Assembly: GCA_029706075.1 (NCBI GenBank)
Contig: JAINUG010000088.1
Location: 2,589,001-2,653,000, forward strand
Direction of reading: 5' to 3'
From: Aldrovandia affinis
Taxonomy: Eukaryota > Chordata > Actinopteri > Notacanthiformes > Halosauridae
Length of the DNA: 64,000 bases
Every line of letters begins with the position of its first letter. The stretch's first letter is position 1. Positions 1 through 12,965 of this stretch are shown here, piece by piece. The translations under genes and the position numbers were made by a program. A model generated the notes under the pieces. It worked only from the letters and a program-made list of their open reading frames with translations. It had not been told where the DNA came from and did not search any database.

Positions 1-273
1 GTCCATGGGCCCTACCTATGAGTGATGCAGAGCCTATGGTTGGCTTATGACACTGAAGCACTGATCTGCGTATGTACTGTGGTACTGTATGGGTAGCTAC
101 AGTAGCAGGAGAAGCTCAGCATTGAGTCAAATGAGTGCCTTTAAAGTGATTATTCAAGGCGTCTGTCTTGTGCTCAGTTTCGTAAGATCAGTCATTTCAC
201 AGAGAATGCATTAGAGAGTTAATCAAAAGTTAATCTTTTGTGCATTTGTGTGTAATCCCACACACATATATTT

Positions 274-1170
274 TAGAGGGGTACCATACTGACCCAGGGA
301 ACTATAGCCCTGTCAGTTTAACACATGAGAGGCTCATTGTCAAAATGAATTCAGTTGGAATTACAAGAGTTGTTTCAGAGCGGGTTCATAATTGGATGCA
401 AGGTCGAATACAAAGAGTAACAATAGGAGGGGTCGTATCTGACCTTGGTGCTGTGGGCAGTGGAGTCCCACAGGGATCGGAGCTAAGACCTGTGTTCTTC
501 CTTATTTACATAAATTATCTTGATAGGGATGTTAGTAGCATAATAGTTCCAGGTAATTTCCAGATTATACAAACATTCAGAGTTTAGTAAACAGTCTAGA
601 ATCGATTAAGGTAATCCAGAAATGGGCAGAAACATGGCACATGACTCAATATTGCTAAATGTAAAGTTATGCAGGTGGGAAATAAAAATATAAGACAAGA
701 GTATTTGGTAGGACAACAATTAATAAGTGTTCAGCTTGAAAAATACTTAGGAATTGTAGTTGATCAAAGTCTATCAGCATCAAAGTAGTGTGCTACAGCA
801 GTGAAAAAGGCCAACAGGATGCTGGGATATATAGAAAAAAGTATTGAGTATAAATCAAAGGAGGTAATTGAGGTTATACAATGCCTTGATGTTATACAAA
901 CCTCACTTATTGTTCTGTGTGCAGTTCTAAGCACCACACTACAAGAAATATATAGAAGCACTTGAAAAGTACACAAAAAGACAACTAAACTGGTACCTGG
1001 TATTTATTTACACAGAGAGTTGTCAATGCTTGGAACAGCTTGCCAGGTCAGGTAGCTGAGGCAGAAACGCTTTGAAGTCCAGGCTTGATGCAGTGACGTG
1101 ATGAGCCTAGATGAGCCGAGCAGCCTGTTCTCATCATTATGTATTGTCATGTTCTTATCTTCTTATATAT
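274..1170 (+). mobile_element. CR1-like LINE, 5'-truncated 3' portion
   Basis: Remnant of a non-LTR retrotransposon reverse transcriptase plus 3' UTR. The reading at 276-584 holds the palm motif HTDPGNYSPVSLT, then HERLIVKMN, then the SGVPQGS box and a FLIYINYLDRD block. Between NYSPVSLT and HERLI a stretch that should hold roughly 100 residues is missing, so this copy has an internal deletion. Downstream, 640-1080 reads as decayed C-terminal coding in several frames. The 3' end near 1110-1170 (AGCAGCCTGTTCTCATC followed by TTCTTAT-type repeats) matches the usual CR1 end. It is the same family as the minus-strand copy at 60279-64000, which shares WLQGRIQRVT and VPQGS. No intact enzyme can be made. 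Confidence 0.8.
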
Positions 1171-1948
1171 TTTCTTCAGTTGGCCTTTAGAACCGTCCAC
1201 GGCTGCATAGTGAATGCTGAAAGTGCTCCCTGTACTGTTCTGCAAGCTCAAACTGTCCAAAAGCCACAATATCCTGCTATCTGAATGGCCCAGAGATCTT
1301 GAAAGATTCATGAAAGACCATCCTTTCACAATCAACTCAAACGACAGACTAGGATTTCTCCTTATTCATTGCCCATAGCCTCAGAACAAAGGTTCAGGGG
1401 TCATTAGCAGCTCTGTTGAAGCAGCATATGGCATAGCTTAAACCCACTGTAGTTTGGAAGCAAGAAAGACACACAATTAGGTCTTTGGCTCCACTATATA
1501 GTCTTGATGCTAATCTCCACTGTTAACGTGGTACAGTTTTAAGTCAAATGAATGCTGCAGAGTTGTATTCAAAATCAAAATACATATTGAGGAGATTGTA
1601 CAAGTGTAAACACAGTGTGGATTAATTTGTCGTATATTTCTGTAATATAGTGAAAGACATTTGCAAATACAGTACATGCTTCCTTCCATACATTCTCTGA
1701 TTAATGGTAACTGCATTTGGTTGCGGGCATGCCGTCTATTCGAGGGCGGACTTAATTTGAAGTGATGTAGTAAATATCCTGCTCTCCCCCAACAAAGAGA
1801 GAGAGAGAGAGATCCTGAGAGAAATTGGCCTGTCAGAGATCCTGAGAGCAATAAGAAGAAGAGAATGTGCCTGCTGAAATGAAACACCAACCCTGGCTCT
1901 GTGTTTACATTATGTATGCCTAACACAGCAACTCGACTCACGGGGCAA

Positions 1949-2606
1949 CCCCAGTCAAACAGCACCCCTGTCCCTGTGTTTACACTGTGCATGCATTAGC
2001 ACAGGAACTGACCTGCACAGTGACGGGTTAGGGCCTAGCACGTCTCTCACATACACACAAACACACTTTTTTGTATTGTCTTTTTGGGCATGTTGCAACA
2101 CGATGATGCAAAACACATATTCTTCTCTTCCAAATAGGCATAAAAGGCATGAGAGGAAATTGAGGACATGAAAATGGGCGTTTCTGGAAAAGAGAAACAA
2201 ATGATGGTCTGTTCTCATCAGTGAGTGGAATAAAGCCAAAGTACAAAAAGTCTTGGAGAAACTGTGCGTGCCGAATTTGTGTTTTATTTTTCTTTGTCCA
2301 ATAATAAACACAAATAAATGTATCCTAATAGAGGAAAGAACAATGCTAGGCCCTTGGCTGTGGCCTGAAGACTGTGGCTGGCAGGGACAGCTGGGGTGAA
2401 TTCACCTTATCCTGTATTTTGGATTGTGGAAGCTGCGTGGTCCGTGTTTTGGTTTTGTCTTTGCAAATACTCTCTACACACACATCATTTTCATAGACAG
2501 ACCTGCATTGCACAATTTCGGCGTCTTATGGGAGGGTCATAACAACAGTGTATTCCCAGCCAAACAGCACCCCTTTACCTGTGTTTATACTGTGCATGCA
2601 TTACTA
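1949..2606. repeat. Dispersed 50 bp duplicate (1949-1999 and 2557-2606)
   Basis: The two ends of this interval carry the same roughly 50 bp segment in direct orientation, about 600 bp apart. Both contain AAACAGCACCCC and ACTGTGCATGCATTA, with about five differences. It may be two copies of an unnamed repeat or a local duplication. The sequence between them is not repeated. Confidence 0.55.
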
Positions 2607-2816
2607 TGCCATATTCCCAGTCAAACACCATGCCTGAGCTATGTGCTATAGAATCACTGAAGCACAGGTCATCTGATATCATTCTTTAAATCCCCCGTCA
2701 TCCCCTGAGCAGACAGGGATGCCCTCGCAGTCGACATCCCAGCATGACCTTGTCGTTGCTTACTAAAAGCTTGCTAAATGATTGAGGGTTTCTTAATGAG
2801 CTGATACTTTCACAGT

Positions 2817-2845
2817 GTTCACACCTTGGGTGACAAGGTGTGAAC
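2817..2845. repeat. Perfect 12 bp stem, 5 nt loop hairpin
   Basis: GTTCACACCTTG at 2817-2828 pairs exactly with CAAGGTGTGAAC at 2834-2845 around the loop GGTGA. There is no T-run or gene beside it, so a role as a terminator or RNA element is not supported. Confidence 0.7.
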
Positions 2846-2882
2846 CCCATCCAACTGCAAGGCATTTTCTTTGCCTTCCATA

Positions 2883-2918
2883 ATTATTACTTTGGGTAAA
2901 TTATTACTTTGGGTAAAT
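2883..2918. repeat. Tandem duplication, 17 bp x 2
   Basis: The unit ATTATTACTTTGGGTAA occurs twice head to tail, followed by a partial third repeat. Confidence 0.75.
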
Positions 2919-3228
2919 TAATCACCTGCTACTTACCGCTGTTCACATTTGGGCTCGGATTGTTGGCTCAGAGAGCCGTCGTTTTGCATCACAATCGTTC
3001 CGTGGTGCTGTTTGTTACAGGTTGCCATGGTGACTTTGTCAGATGGCTCATTGATTTAAATCTTGTGCATTCTGTAATCTGTTTGTACAACTGATTTTGT
3101 GCCGGAGGTACCTTACTCAAGGTATCGACAGCAGTCCTCTGGGATAGCTGTTTGTTCAGCTGGGGTTCAGTCTGTCAGTTTCATCTGACTTTCTACGTGG
3201 TTCAAGTGGTTCAAGTAGTGTTAGCAGA

Positions 3229-3301
3229 TATAAGACTATGCCCTTAGCTGTAGTCTAGAGTGTAAGAACACATATAAGACTATGCCCTTAGCTGCAGTTT
3301 A
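3229..3301. repeat. Two direct copies of a 30 bp segment
   Basis: ATATAAGACTATGCCCTTAG is present near 3229 and again near 3271, 42 bp apart, with flanking similarity (GCTGTAGT and GCTGCAGT). It looks like a local duplication of unknown origin. Confidence 0.65.
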
Positions 3302-3345
3302 GTTTACAAGAATAGATACAATTCATGAAAAGGGATGCAGCATGT

Positions 3346-3490
3346 GCTGCTGGGTGGCTCATCCTGCTCATCCTGGGTTCCAATGTGTGGAGGCGCCCTG
3401 CAGTCCGGTATTGAATCCTAACTCTGCCAGTACTGATATGGTTAGCAGCCCCATAGAGTGGCATTGCCCAGGGAGGGAAGGATTCAATCA
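3346..3490 (+). mobile_element. tRNA-like SINE fragment, shared family with 33800-33925
   Basis: The segment starts GCTGCTGGGTGGCTCATCC, has a degenerate B-box-like GGTATTGAATCC, and ends near CCCAGGGAGGGAAGG. The reverse strand at 33800-33925 repeats this order: GCTGCTGGGTTGCTCATC, GGTATCAAATCC, CCAGCAGTCCC, CCCAGGGAAGG. Two copies in opposite orientation, 30 kb apart, point to a SINE whose head derives from a tRNA. I cannot name the family and no target duplication is clear. Confidence 0.5.
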
Positions 3491-4371
3491 CCTGGACTTT
3501 CCTCTCATTGTCAAAGGATCGACTCACTCCTCTGGTCGATTGGGGCATCTGCAGTCTGCCTGTGCCACCTGCGCACAAAGTGAACTCCTCCAACTCAATT
3601 ACTGCAGAGCGAAAAGGAGTTGCAGCTGGTAGCACACGCTTCAGAGGAGCTAGTGCTTGTCTGCGCTCTCTCGAATTAACGGACAATGTTGGAGGGGATG
3701 AGATGGGCCTACGAATACAGTCAGGATATATTCAGTTCATATATTCAGGGTACAGCTAGGGACACACTGTTGAAAAAGCAGCGTGATAAATTGAAGCAAA
3801 AACAGCATTATGGGAATTTGACATGAGTCCTATCACAGCAAAAAATGCATTATCCCATATGCAGGGACACGCAATATCTCCAAGCACAGTCGTCATGGTG
3901 ATTCGGCAGAGAAAAGTAGAGAGATATTTCTGGATGAAAATGAGAAAAAAGCATTAAAAAAATAAGCATTCCATCAACTGAACTCCACGGACTTAGTGGC
4001 AACTGTTCTGTTTTAGTGTTATCATCAGTCTTATCCGATGGAATGGACATAATCTAGACAACTATACTTTTTTGCATGCAAAATGTATCCTCTAAGCAGG
4101 TTTGTGAAGATACACTTCACTTTTTTATAAACTTTTAAGTCCACAGCTTCTTGTTCATTATGTGAGACAAGCTGGCAGACTTTTGTCTTATTTAGTTGGA
4201 TAAATTACTCGGTGGAGGAGGGTAATTGGTTTTTTAACATTTTGGAACTGATATCATGGGGGGGAGGGGGAGAGTTTTTTTCAATAAAAGGCAGAAGAAT
4301 TCATGGACTTAGATGACTTCTATGGAGAACACCCCCACCCCCCCCCCTTTGCAAAATCAGCAATGTCATAT
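3491..4371. other. No gene recognised
   Basis: No coding signal or recognised repeat. A run of G at 4258-4268 and a C-rich run at 4330-4348 flank ordinary AT-rich sequence. Confidence 0.5.
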
Positions 4372-4547
4372 GGCTCATGGTGTGTGGCAGAGTCCAGACC
4401 TTCAGCAGTAGAGAGGGCTCACGGCACGGGGCAGAGCCCAGACTTTCAACAGTAGAGACGGCTCATGGGGTGGGGCAAAGTCCAGACCTTCAGCAGCATA
4501 GAGGGCTCACGGTGCGGGGCAGAGTCCAGACCTTCAGCAGCATAGAG
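4372..4547. repeat. Minisatellite, 4 copies of 44 bp
   Basis: Four head-to-tail units of exactly 44 bp start at 4372, 4416, 4460 and 4504. Each begins GGCTCA and contains GTCCAGACCTTCAGCAG or a close variant. The last two copies are the most alike, as expected from recent unequal exchange. 44 is not a multiple of three, so the open frame across it is not a repeat protein. Confidence 0.92.
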
Positions 4548-5702
4548 GCTTTCACACCACTAAAAAGGTGCAGGGCAGTGAATGACAGCTTGCATGATCA
4601 GCCAGCTTTGTTGGCCCTTCAGTTACCCTGCATCTCTGGTTAATATGCAGATGGGAATGTGGGGGAATATTTTTGAGGTAGTCCGCTATGCGTTGAAATG
4701 TTATCGGCGTGGTGCAGGACTGCCCTGTGGTCACAAGTGTTCCACACCACAGATCAAATCCATCACAATTATCACATTTAAACACTGACAAGCTGGGAGG
4801 GGTTCCAGTGGCTTTGATCTCAGGGGTGCCCTCCGTCTCTGTGTCTGAGCGATAGCCAGGCTGTCTGAATGCAATGTGCTGCAGGAGAGGCACTGGGGAA
4901 CCTAGCTGGGATGCTGCTGGAATACATATGCTTTTGTGTTCCTCTGCAGTTGCCTGCCAGGCTTTTTGGCAAGAAAGGTTGGTGGATTAATTTATTTAGG
5001 ACCTGTCGGGAGTCAGGACTGTGGAACTTATTGGGCTTTATTTGGATCAATGCTTGTGCTGTGGGATGGTGTTTACAGGGGGCACAGTCCAGCAGTTTAC
5101 AGCTCTCTTAAACCATGGGCACTCTCGGGACTGGTGAGGGAATTTAAATGGACTCAACTAAGACAAAATAATCTGGTGGTTATGTCATGAACCAGATGAC
5201 CCTACAGGACTAAGGTTGAGTAACACCTTACCTTCCATAACCTTACATTACCCACCAGAACCAGGTTTGTGTAGCCCTGCAGTCACTGCGGCCCTCCAGG
5301 ACCAGCCAGAGTCGAGTAGTCCAGCAGGTACTGCGACCCTACAGGACCAAGGTTGAGTTGCCCTGCAGGCATCAGTTTTCCATCTCTCCTCCAATAAATG
5401 CTCACACTGCTGGGAAGACTGCTAAGAAGAGGGCTGGAGTCAGCTGAAAATGGAGCATACTTATTGTAGCCTACTGTCGAAATAGAATCATGTCAGTCTG
5501 ACTTTTGTCTTGACTTTGGTTTTAGCTTGTTTTAAAGTCATTACTCTGCAGGTACTGCCCTCTATGGACAGCGCCTAGGGCCCAGAGCCTAGCCCACAGT
5601 CCACCTGCTGTGAATTGGGATTAATCTATAGATGCACAGTAACTAGTCCGGTAGATGTTCATCACCATGCCCCACTTTAGTTCAATCCTTCAGCTACCAA
5701 CG
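4548..5702. other. No gene recognised; decayed repeat near 5190-5370
   Basis: Between 5190 and 5370 the phrase ACAGGACYAAGGTTGAGT recurs at 5203 and 5343, with a related CCAGGACCAGCCAGAGT at 5297. This suggests a decayed transposon end or short repeat. The rest has no recognised content. Confidence 0.4.
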
Positions 5703-6640
<938 letters not shown>

Positions 6641-7228
6641 ATCTGAGTTTGCAGTCCTTTATAAAACTTGCAATGCCTGATGCTGATTCGGATGCCGAGG
6701 TGGTCTGTAATGATGAATTATATCCCCCCCAAAAAGTGAACTTGTTCATTCGTATGGACTTGGATTCAGAAAAAAAGATGTTGTTGTTGAGAACGTATCT
6801 CCCATCTGTAGAGAATGTGGGAAACGAGGAGGGAACATGTCAAACCTTGCATTCCACCTGCGTGAGCATCATCCTTCATGTTATGCCACAATGTAAAAAG
6901 TGAGTAGCTAAATATAGTACTAGATCCAATAAGCTGACAACGTAATAAAGCAAAATGTTTCTTAATTCGCAAAGTGAATGATTTAAATTGACTTAAACAT
7001 ACAATTGGAAGGAGTGAATTATATTCAGTTGCATTATTTGTTTTATTTTAAATAAAAATAGTATATTAATATGCAAAGAGTCATACAATAAACAGATCGA
7101 GTTGTAAACTTTGTGTGATACTTTTTTTTAGCTTAAAAACTGATACCGTGAAATACCAAAAACACTGTGACATTGAGTAGTACAATTATCATACCGTGAA
7201 AATGTCATACCGTCACAGCCCTAGTTTA
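6641..7228 (+). mobile_element. hAT transposon remnant with BED zinc finger exon
   Basis: Read in the frame just before the stop at 6899-6901, bases 6800-6898 give PICRECGKRGGNMSNLAFHL followed by REHH. This is the C-x2-C ... H-x4-H signature of a BED zinc finger, the DNA-binding head of hAT transposases such as ZBED1-like proteins. A frame change lies upstream. The right end at 7160-7228 (CATACCGTGAAAATGTC then CATACCGTCACAGCCCTAG) matches hAT termini of the TAGGGCTGTGACGGTAT type. I could not find the matching left terminus, so the start is approximate. The transposase core is absent, so this is non-functional. Confidence 0.65.
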
Positions 7229-7276
7229 GCTACATTTGAGGTGCTTGTGTAGCATGCATGTGTGCCAGCTTGCATG

Positions 7277-7310
7277 TATGCGTGTGTGTGTGTGTGTGTG
7301 TATGTGTGTC
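7277..7310. repeat. (GT)n microsatellite
   Basis: Short GT/TG run in a T-rich context (GCGTGTGTGTGTGTGTGTGT). Confidence 0.9.
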
Positions 7311-8490
7311 TGTTTAATTGTTTACAAGTAAACAGTTAAACAGACCAAACTGACATCACACCCTAACTCATGGTATAGCATGATGACAGTTCTGAGCACA
7401 TGCAGTTATCAGAAACTGTATTACATTACAAATATTGTTTTTGGTGACTTGGTGAGGATGACACCCATTGCAGTTAGTGTAATACGTTTTCAAAATCCAT
7501 AGCCCAAGGAGATTGAGCGTTTTTTTCAGAGTGACTGCTGCTGCATGCTTGTGTCCAGAATTTGTCATGTGGCCTGAGGTAAAATTAGAACTGACAATCA
7601 TCCAAAAAACAATTATAGGGTATACAACTGCCGCAGGAAGGAACAGAGTTTGTAATATGAACAAATTATATATATTTTTTCAATATGTAGTGCAGGCTTC
7701 TCCTGTTGTTCTCTTACTCTCCCCTCTCAGCTTGTCCTCGTAAGATGTCTTGCTGGCTCTTTAATGGCACTCTTGATAGCCTATTCAGGTGCAAGCCATC
7801 ATTTTAATTGCATTACAAGGAGAAGCCTTGTAAAAAGCCTGTACTTTATTCTGGCTAGTTCAGGATGCTAATTCATGCCTCCCTCTACCTCTAATGGCTG
7901 GTGATAAACATACCATTTGCTGTTCTGAAGCAAGCTAAAATATTCTGGCCACCTACATCATAGAAGGATACACTCCCCATATTTTTGCATAATCTGATTT
8001 TACATGCTTTTTTCTCTGTAATCCTTTGATGACTCAAACCAGTGTAAAATAAAAAAAATAAAAAAATAAAATGGGATTACAGTAAGTATGAAAAAGAGGA
8101 AATGGGAAACGAAAAAATATCAATATTTAAAATAAATATTTTCTTTAAAACACACAAACACATATCATCTACACACACACACATAGACCTGTTTTTTGTC
8201 TCTGTGTGTAGATGAATCCACCAAAAAAGCCCCTTTTTCAAGAGGCAGCTGCACACTGATCTCAAACAGGGATAGGAAGGATTTACCTGGCCAGTCCAGT
8301 TCAGACTCCTGACTCCTCGACAGGATGCAGGTTATTTTAGTGTCTTGTATGTTCAATGTTTTATTTACAAGAATTATACATATCAATGTCACTAAGCATG
8401 ACAAAACAACTGATGGATAACCAAAAAGGCAACAACTCAAAATACAGGATACGAAAGAAAAAGAAACCTCTCATTCCTTTCCAAAACATT
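7311..8490. other. No gene recognised
   Basis: No recognised domain, repeat or transposon terminus. The ORFs are short and compositionally ordinary. Confidence 0.5.
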
Positions 8491-9060
8491 AGAGCGGGCT
8501 ATATATAATCAACTGTTTATCTCCTACAGAATGACCAATCTGGGTTCAAGGCAGGCCACTCCACTGCTCTGCTTGCAGTCACTAAGGCTCTACAAGTGGC
8601 AAAATCTCAATCACTCAGCTCTGTCTCCTCCTCGACCGGTCAGCTGCATTTGACACCGTGGACCACCAAATCCTGTTCTCATCTCTCCCGAGATGGGAAT
8701 CTTTGGATCTACATCGGCATGGTTTAAATCATACTGGTCCTACCAGGTGGCCTGGAGAGGATCCCTCTTCTCTCCCCACACTCTCTACCGGAGTCCCGCA
8801 GGGCTTGGTGCTTGGCCCCCTACTATTCTCCCTGTACACAAAATCACTTGGTTCGGTCATCTTTGCTCATGGTTTTTCATATCACTGTTATGCTGATGAC
8901 ACCTTTCTCTCCTTTTCTCCTTCTGAGACCCAGGTCCTGGCGCATATCTCTGCATGTCTGGCAGGCATCTCTGCCTGGATGTCCACACACCACCTGAAGC
9001 TGAACCTGGGAAAGACAGAGCTGCTCTTCCTCCCAGCGAAGGGCTCCCCCGATGATTGAT
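8491..9060 (+). mobile_element. L2-clade LINE reverse transcriptase fragment
   Basis: The start at 8491 reads LERAIYNQL-like, then FKAGHSTALLA-like sequence in shifting frames. The main frame from 8658 holds DHQILFSSL, STGVPQGLVLGPLLFSLYT, the catalytic box YHCYADDT at 8883-8906, then SACLAGISAWM and HHLKLNLGKTELLFLP. This is the fingers-palm part of an L2-type reverse transcriptase. At least two frameshifts lie upstream of 8760. Both ends are lost. It is the same clade as the copies at 24304-24831 and 54905-56240. The YADD box itself is intact, so disruption is by truncation and frameshift, not by loss of the active site. Confidence 0.88.
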
Positions 9061-9201
9061 GCTTCGGGTCATGGGTCCCCACATGTGCGTAATGCAGACC
9101 GGAGGCGCAGATACAGGAAGAAATATGTGCCTGGTAGATTATATTGCGATTGGATATCCTGAAAGTTCCTCAAGCCATTGTCATTAAAAATGTCAGCTAA
9201 A

Positions 9202-9577
9202 GGGCCTCCCGTGTGGTCTAATGGTTTCAACGTCCGATGCTGGCCATGGTGACCTGGGTTCAATTCCCCATCGCGCCAGAGTCGGCTCTGGTCTGGAGTG
9301 CCATCGGGGCGGAAATTGGCTGTCTGCCCCAGGGAGGGGGGAAGGAAGCCGACACACACAGTTTGCTGTGCACAGGAGTGGTTCTGGGGTACCGTTATTA
9401 CAGTCGATGGCACGACGAGTGTTGTCTCGGAAGAGGCAGCGCTTCACCCTTGTCACTGCCGGTCACAGGACTACAGCAGCGAACTATAAGGGAAGGGGGA
9501 TTGAACTAAACACACGGGTAATTGGCTACCAAAAATGGGGTAAAAAAGAAAAAAAGAAAAAGAAAAAAAAAGAAAAA
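9202..9577 (+). mobile_element. tRNA-derived SINE, full length, with target duplication
   Basis: The head at 9202-9275 has a box A-like TGGTCTAATGGTTTC and box B-like GGGTTCAATTCC, the internal RNA polymerase III promoter of tRNA-derived SINEs. A conserved body follows (CAGAGTCGGCTCTGG, GGAAGAGGCAGCG, CTACAGCAGCGAACTATAAGG), then an A-rich tail with AAAAAG repeats. ATGTCAGCTAAA on the left and ATGTTGGCTAAA on the right look like a 12 bp target duplication with two changes. The same body recurs in diverged form at 18237-18581 and in minus orientation at 53320-53727. The open frame across it is not a gene. Confidence 0.85.
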
Positions 9578-9599
9578 ATGTTGGCTAAAATGTTGATAC

Positions 9600-11830
9600 C
9601 TTTGTTGATCCACTGAGGATAAAAGAAGGGGGAATTACCAGTGAGCAAGCTGTGATTATGAAATATAGAGATTGATAGTGCAATCCCCTCCCTGACCCTG
9701 TCTGTCTTTCTGCTAACCTCCAAGTTTTGATCAGGTGTGAAACTATAGGTCTGAAACGTGGTTTACAGTGCTTAATTGGGATGTCACAGTAAATGAGGTC
9801 TTGCAATCTATAAGGGGAAACTAATGATTCCTCAAGTGGGCCCCAGGACACATGGGCACCGGGATCAGGCCAGGTCATGAGGGGACGTAGTGTAAAGGAT
9901 TAAGCATATGATTTAAAGTCCGGAAAGGAAAGGCCACCAACTGATTTCTCCTGTTGTAAAACTGACAATGTAATGCGTGGATGTTTCCCATTCCAAATGT
10001 ACTTAGAAAGGGTAGCCTGAAGTTTGTCCCAGTATCCAGGTAAGGTAAAGGAGGTAAAGGAATAATTGAACTAAAAAAGTTGATACCAGGGAGAACGTTC
10101 ATTTTCATCACTGATATGCAAGCTTGTAAAGAGTTGGGGAAGCGTGTCCAATTAGATACGTTAGTATTAATTTGTTTATACTGTTTATATTTGTTTCAAT
10201 AAATATTATTGAAATGATTAGTTACTATGTTATGCATAGTGAAATAAATTGTAATACCCAAATATTTTAATTGTTTCACAGTGGCAACAGCATGGCAATG
10301 GGATAGAATCTACTGTGAAATTCAAGGGGAGAAGAGATGATTTTTGCCAATTTATTTTGTAACCTGATATTTTATTAAATTGATTAAAAATAGTCATAAG
10401 GTATGGTAAAGACTTGGCTGGATTGCCAGTAAAAAGTTATTATCAGTTATCAGTTATCACCTGCATATAAGGAGATATGATATGATGTACAGTATCCTTA
10501 ATAGAAGTAGGGGAGATTGGCAGATGGTTTGAGCTAAAGGCTCAAGAGACAAAGCAAATAGCAATGGGGAAAGTGGACAACCTGGTGTGTACCCATAGCT
10601 ATCGGAAATGATGTAAAGCAATTATGTCCTGTTAGCACGACAGCAGAAGGATTGGCATACAGCACCTTGATCATAGAAATAAATCTTACTCCTAAACCCA
10701 TAGAATCTAGCACTACCCATAAATATTGCCATTCCAACCGATCAAAGGCTTTCATGGCATCGAGTGAAAAGACAGCACAGGAGGACTCGATCTGAGAGGC
10801 TGAATGTATTATGTGTAGGAGACAACGCATTGTCAGAGGCTAATCGAGACTTAATAAATCCAGTCTGATCATGATGCACAAGATATATCATATAGGCTTC
10901 TAAGCGACGCGCAAGTACCTTTGCGTATAGTTTCATATCGGAACCTATGAGGGACAATGGGAGGTAGCTGGAACAGGATACTGGGTCTTTGTCTTTCTTG
11001 AGTAATAGGGATATGGCAGCAGTATTAGTATGTTTCCTAAAAGTGCCTTTGCCAATTGCATGATTAATCATTTCTAACATAAGAGGTCCTAGGGCAGGCC
11101 AGAACGCCAGGTAAAACTTGGCAGGAATGCCGTCCATGCCAGAGAACTTGCCCTTATTCATGTCTTTAAGTGCCTTTTGTTACGAACCCATAAAAACCGC
11201 CCGCACTTCAATAGCCGGATGGTGACCTAAGATGGGACGCAACAACAAATACTCCTTCGAGTCACGAGTCTTAAAAAAATACAGGATTTATTTAAGACAG
11301 ATGACAGATGATGGATATACTCACATGTTGGCAAGAGTGTTACAGGGAAGCCATGTTATCCTCTAATTCAGAAATCTTAAGAAGGCGAGCCTTATGAAGG
11401 AAAGAAGGATAAGCAATGGAATTATCCCTTATGAATCCCTTCACTGTGTCCTATACAATAAGCGGGTCATCGACTGAACTTTGATTAAAAGAAAGAAATT
11501 CGCCCAGCTTGGATTCAAATTGACGACAGAACACAGCATCCCACAGCAGGGTGGTATTAAACCACCAACATGGGACACAATCAGGTTTATCCATCAAAGT
11601 CAACTTGCAAAAGTTACTATGATGGTCATGGACAGAGACATGGACCATATTTCTACAGTTTTGGTCATAGAAGCGAGGGATCCTACCCTCCGAGTGAGCA
11701 GTCAATTGTAAAGATCTACGGACTAGAATCAATGTTTTTGTTGTCTGCAGTAGACGAAGCAGCAACTTTATTTAATTTGTTATTGCATCTGGAAACATCC
11801 TCCTTCTTTAAATGTGTTTTTGAATTAAGG
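9600..11830 (-). pseudogene. L1-type ORF2 (reverse transcriptase) remnant
   Basis: Minus-strand reading, in several frames. 11765-11451 has WWFNTTLL, FCRQFESKLGEFLSFN and DDPLIV, the linker before the polymerase. 11161-10742 has FSGMDGIPAKFYLAFW, AISLLLKKDKDP, YLPLSLIGSDMKLYAKVLA and HHDQTGFIKSR, the fingers domain. 10830-10534 holds [11 protein letters not shown] with its first catalytic Asp, [11 protein letters not shown] and a degraded GTxQG box. The C-terminal region follows at 10111-9875 (KMNVLPGINFFSSIIPLP) and 9878-9600 (LVSPYRLQDLIYCDIPIKHC). The YxDD box was not located between 10534 and 10111, so the palm is probably deleted or scrambled. It cannot encode an active enzyme. Confidence 0.85.
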
Positions 11831-12310
11831 CTATATCTATCTTAATCTGCGCTTGGAGGGCCCATTCACGCCATTTATGTTCCAACTTAAGATATTTAGG
11901 TTAGTCATAATTATCAAAAACAAAATGAGTAGAAAAAGATAAAGGTGAAAAGAGAAATTCGAAAATGTAGTAAACCAGTGATACAGCATGTCTATTGCTA
12001 AAATAAACCTAAAAGACGATCAATTAACTTTGGTCAGAGTAAAACAGAATTATACCCATAGCCCATTAGAGCATTGATAACTGAGCTAAAATAATGAATT
12101 AGCAGGACAGCTACATTTCAAGACACACCATTAGCTAGCAGGCTAACTGACTGGGCAAAAATAAAATAGCTCACCAGAATAGTTTACAAACATGAATATT
12201 GTAAAACAACAGCATTTGGTAGTGAACAGCCAGATGAAGACAATGAAGTAGCGTGCATTAAAAAAAAAAAAGCATTGAGATGTAACTCATTGCAAGATGT
12301 CACTAGCGTA

Positions 12311-12965
12311 TTACCCTAACACTAGTCCATTATTCATAGCATCAAAGTTCACTGCATACCCTCGGGCTGTGAGGCAGCTCTGGACGCAAGGAACTGGCGA
12401 GCTTCCTCCAGGGATCGCAGCAAGTGAAATGCCCACTCGTATGTGAATTTGAGCACAGAAGCTATACTTGAGAAGTTTAAAAATAAAGGGACAGGGCCTG
12501 GAGAGACCTGTAGAATCCCTGTGGTAGACTCTGTGAGCCCGCTCGACTTCTATCTCTTGGTTGAATAATGATGGAAACCACTGTGGAATCAAGCATTTAA
12601 TAAAGCCCATCTGGAGCCCTCAGGAAGCCAATGAAATGAAGATTGTTGCGCCTGCTTCTGTCCTGGAAGTCCACAACCTGCTGTTCTAACGTTTCCAGCC
12701 TGCTTGTGTGGTCGTTGAGTACCCATTGCTGTTTCCTCTGTTCGCCTGCCATCATATCCATTCTTGCACACAAGTTTTGTATAGTCAACATATGTGCGGA
12801 GGAGTTTGCCCTAAGAGCTGAAAGCTCAGATCTCAGCAGCTGTTCCAGAGCCTTGCTAATGGGATTGGCCATATTGGCTAGCTCGGTAACAGAATTTTCT
12901 TTCAGTTTTTTCTTGGAAGGCGATGCAGCAGGTGCTGAAAGATGTAGTTTCTTAAGGGTAGCCAT
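12311..12965 (-). pseudogene. L1-type ORF1 (coiled-coil RNA-binding protein) remnant
   Basis: From the ATG at 12965 the minus strand reads a Ser/Lys-rich head, then a heptad-like region (ISKALEQLLRSELSALR ... LNDHTSRLETLEQQVVDFQD), then RSRRNNLHFIGF, the start of the RRM-like domain of L1 ORF1 proteins. A frameshift near 12600 moves the rest to 12610-12311, where FPSLFNQEIEVERAHRVYHR and PCPFIFKLLKYS continue the RRM and C-terminal domain. ORF1p binds LINE RNA as a trimer in known L1s. This copy is split, so it is a pseudogene. Confidence 0.82.

Larger units (their letters stand above)
1171..3228. other. No gene recognised; small repeats only
   Basis: About 2 kb with no open frame that looks coding and no recognised transposon core. 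It holds a short GA run (1794-1812), a 50 bp duplicated segment (1949-1999 and 2557-2606), a perfect hairpin (2817-2845) and a 17 bp tandem duplication (2883-2918). The ORFs here are short, of biased composition and without domains. Confidence 0.5.

Noticed and set aside
4377-4643. Repeat protein encoded by the 44 bp array
   Set aside because: The unit is not a multiple of three, so the translation changes frame with each unit.
9221-9616. 131-codon plus-strand ORF
   Set aside because: It lies across a tRNA-derived SINE; the same body at other loci is not open in this frame.
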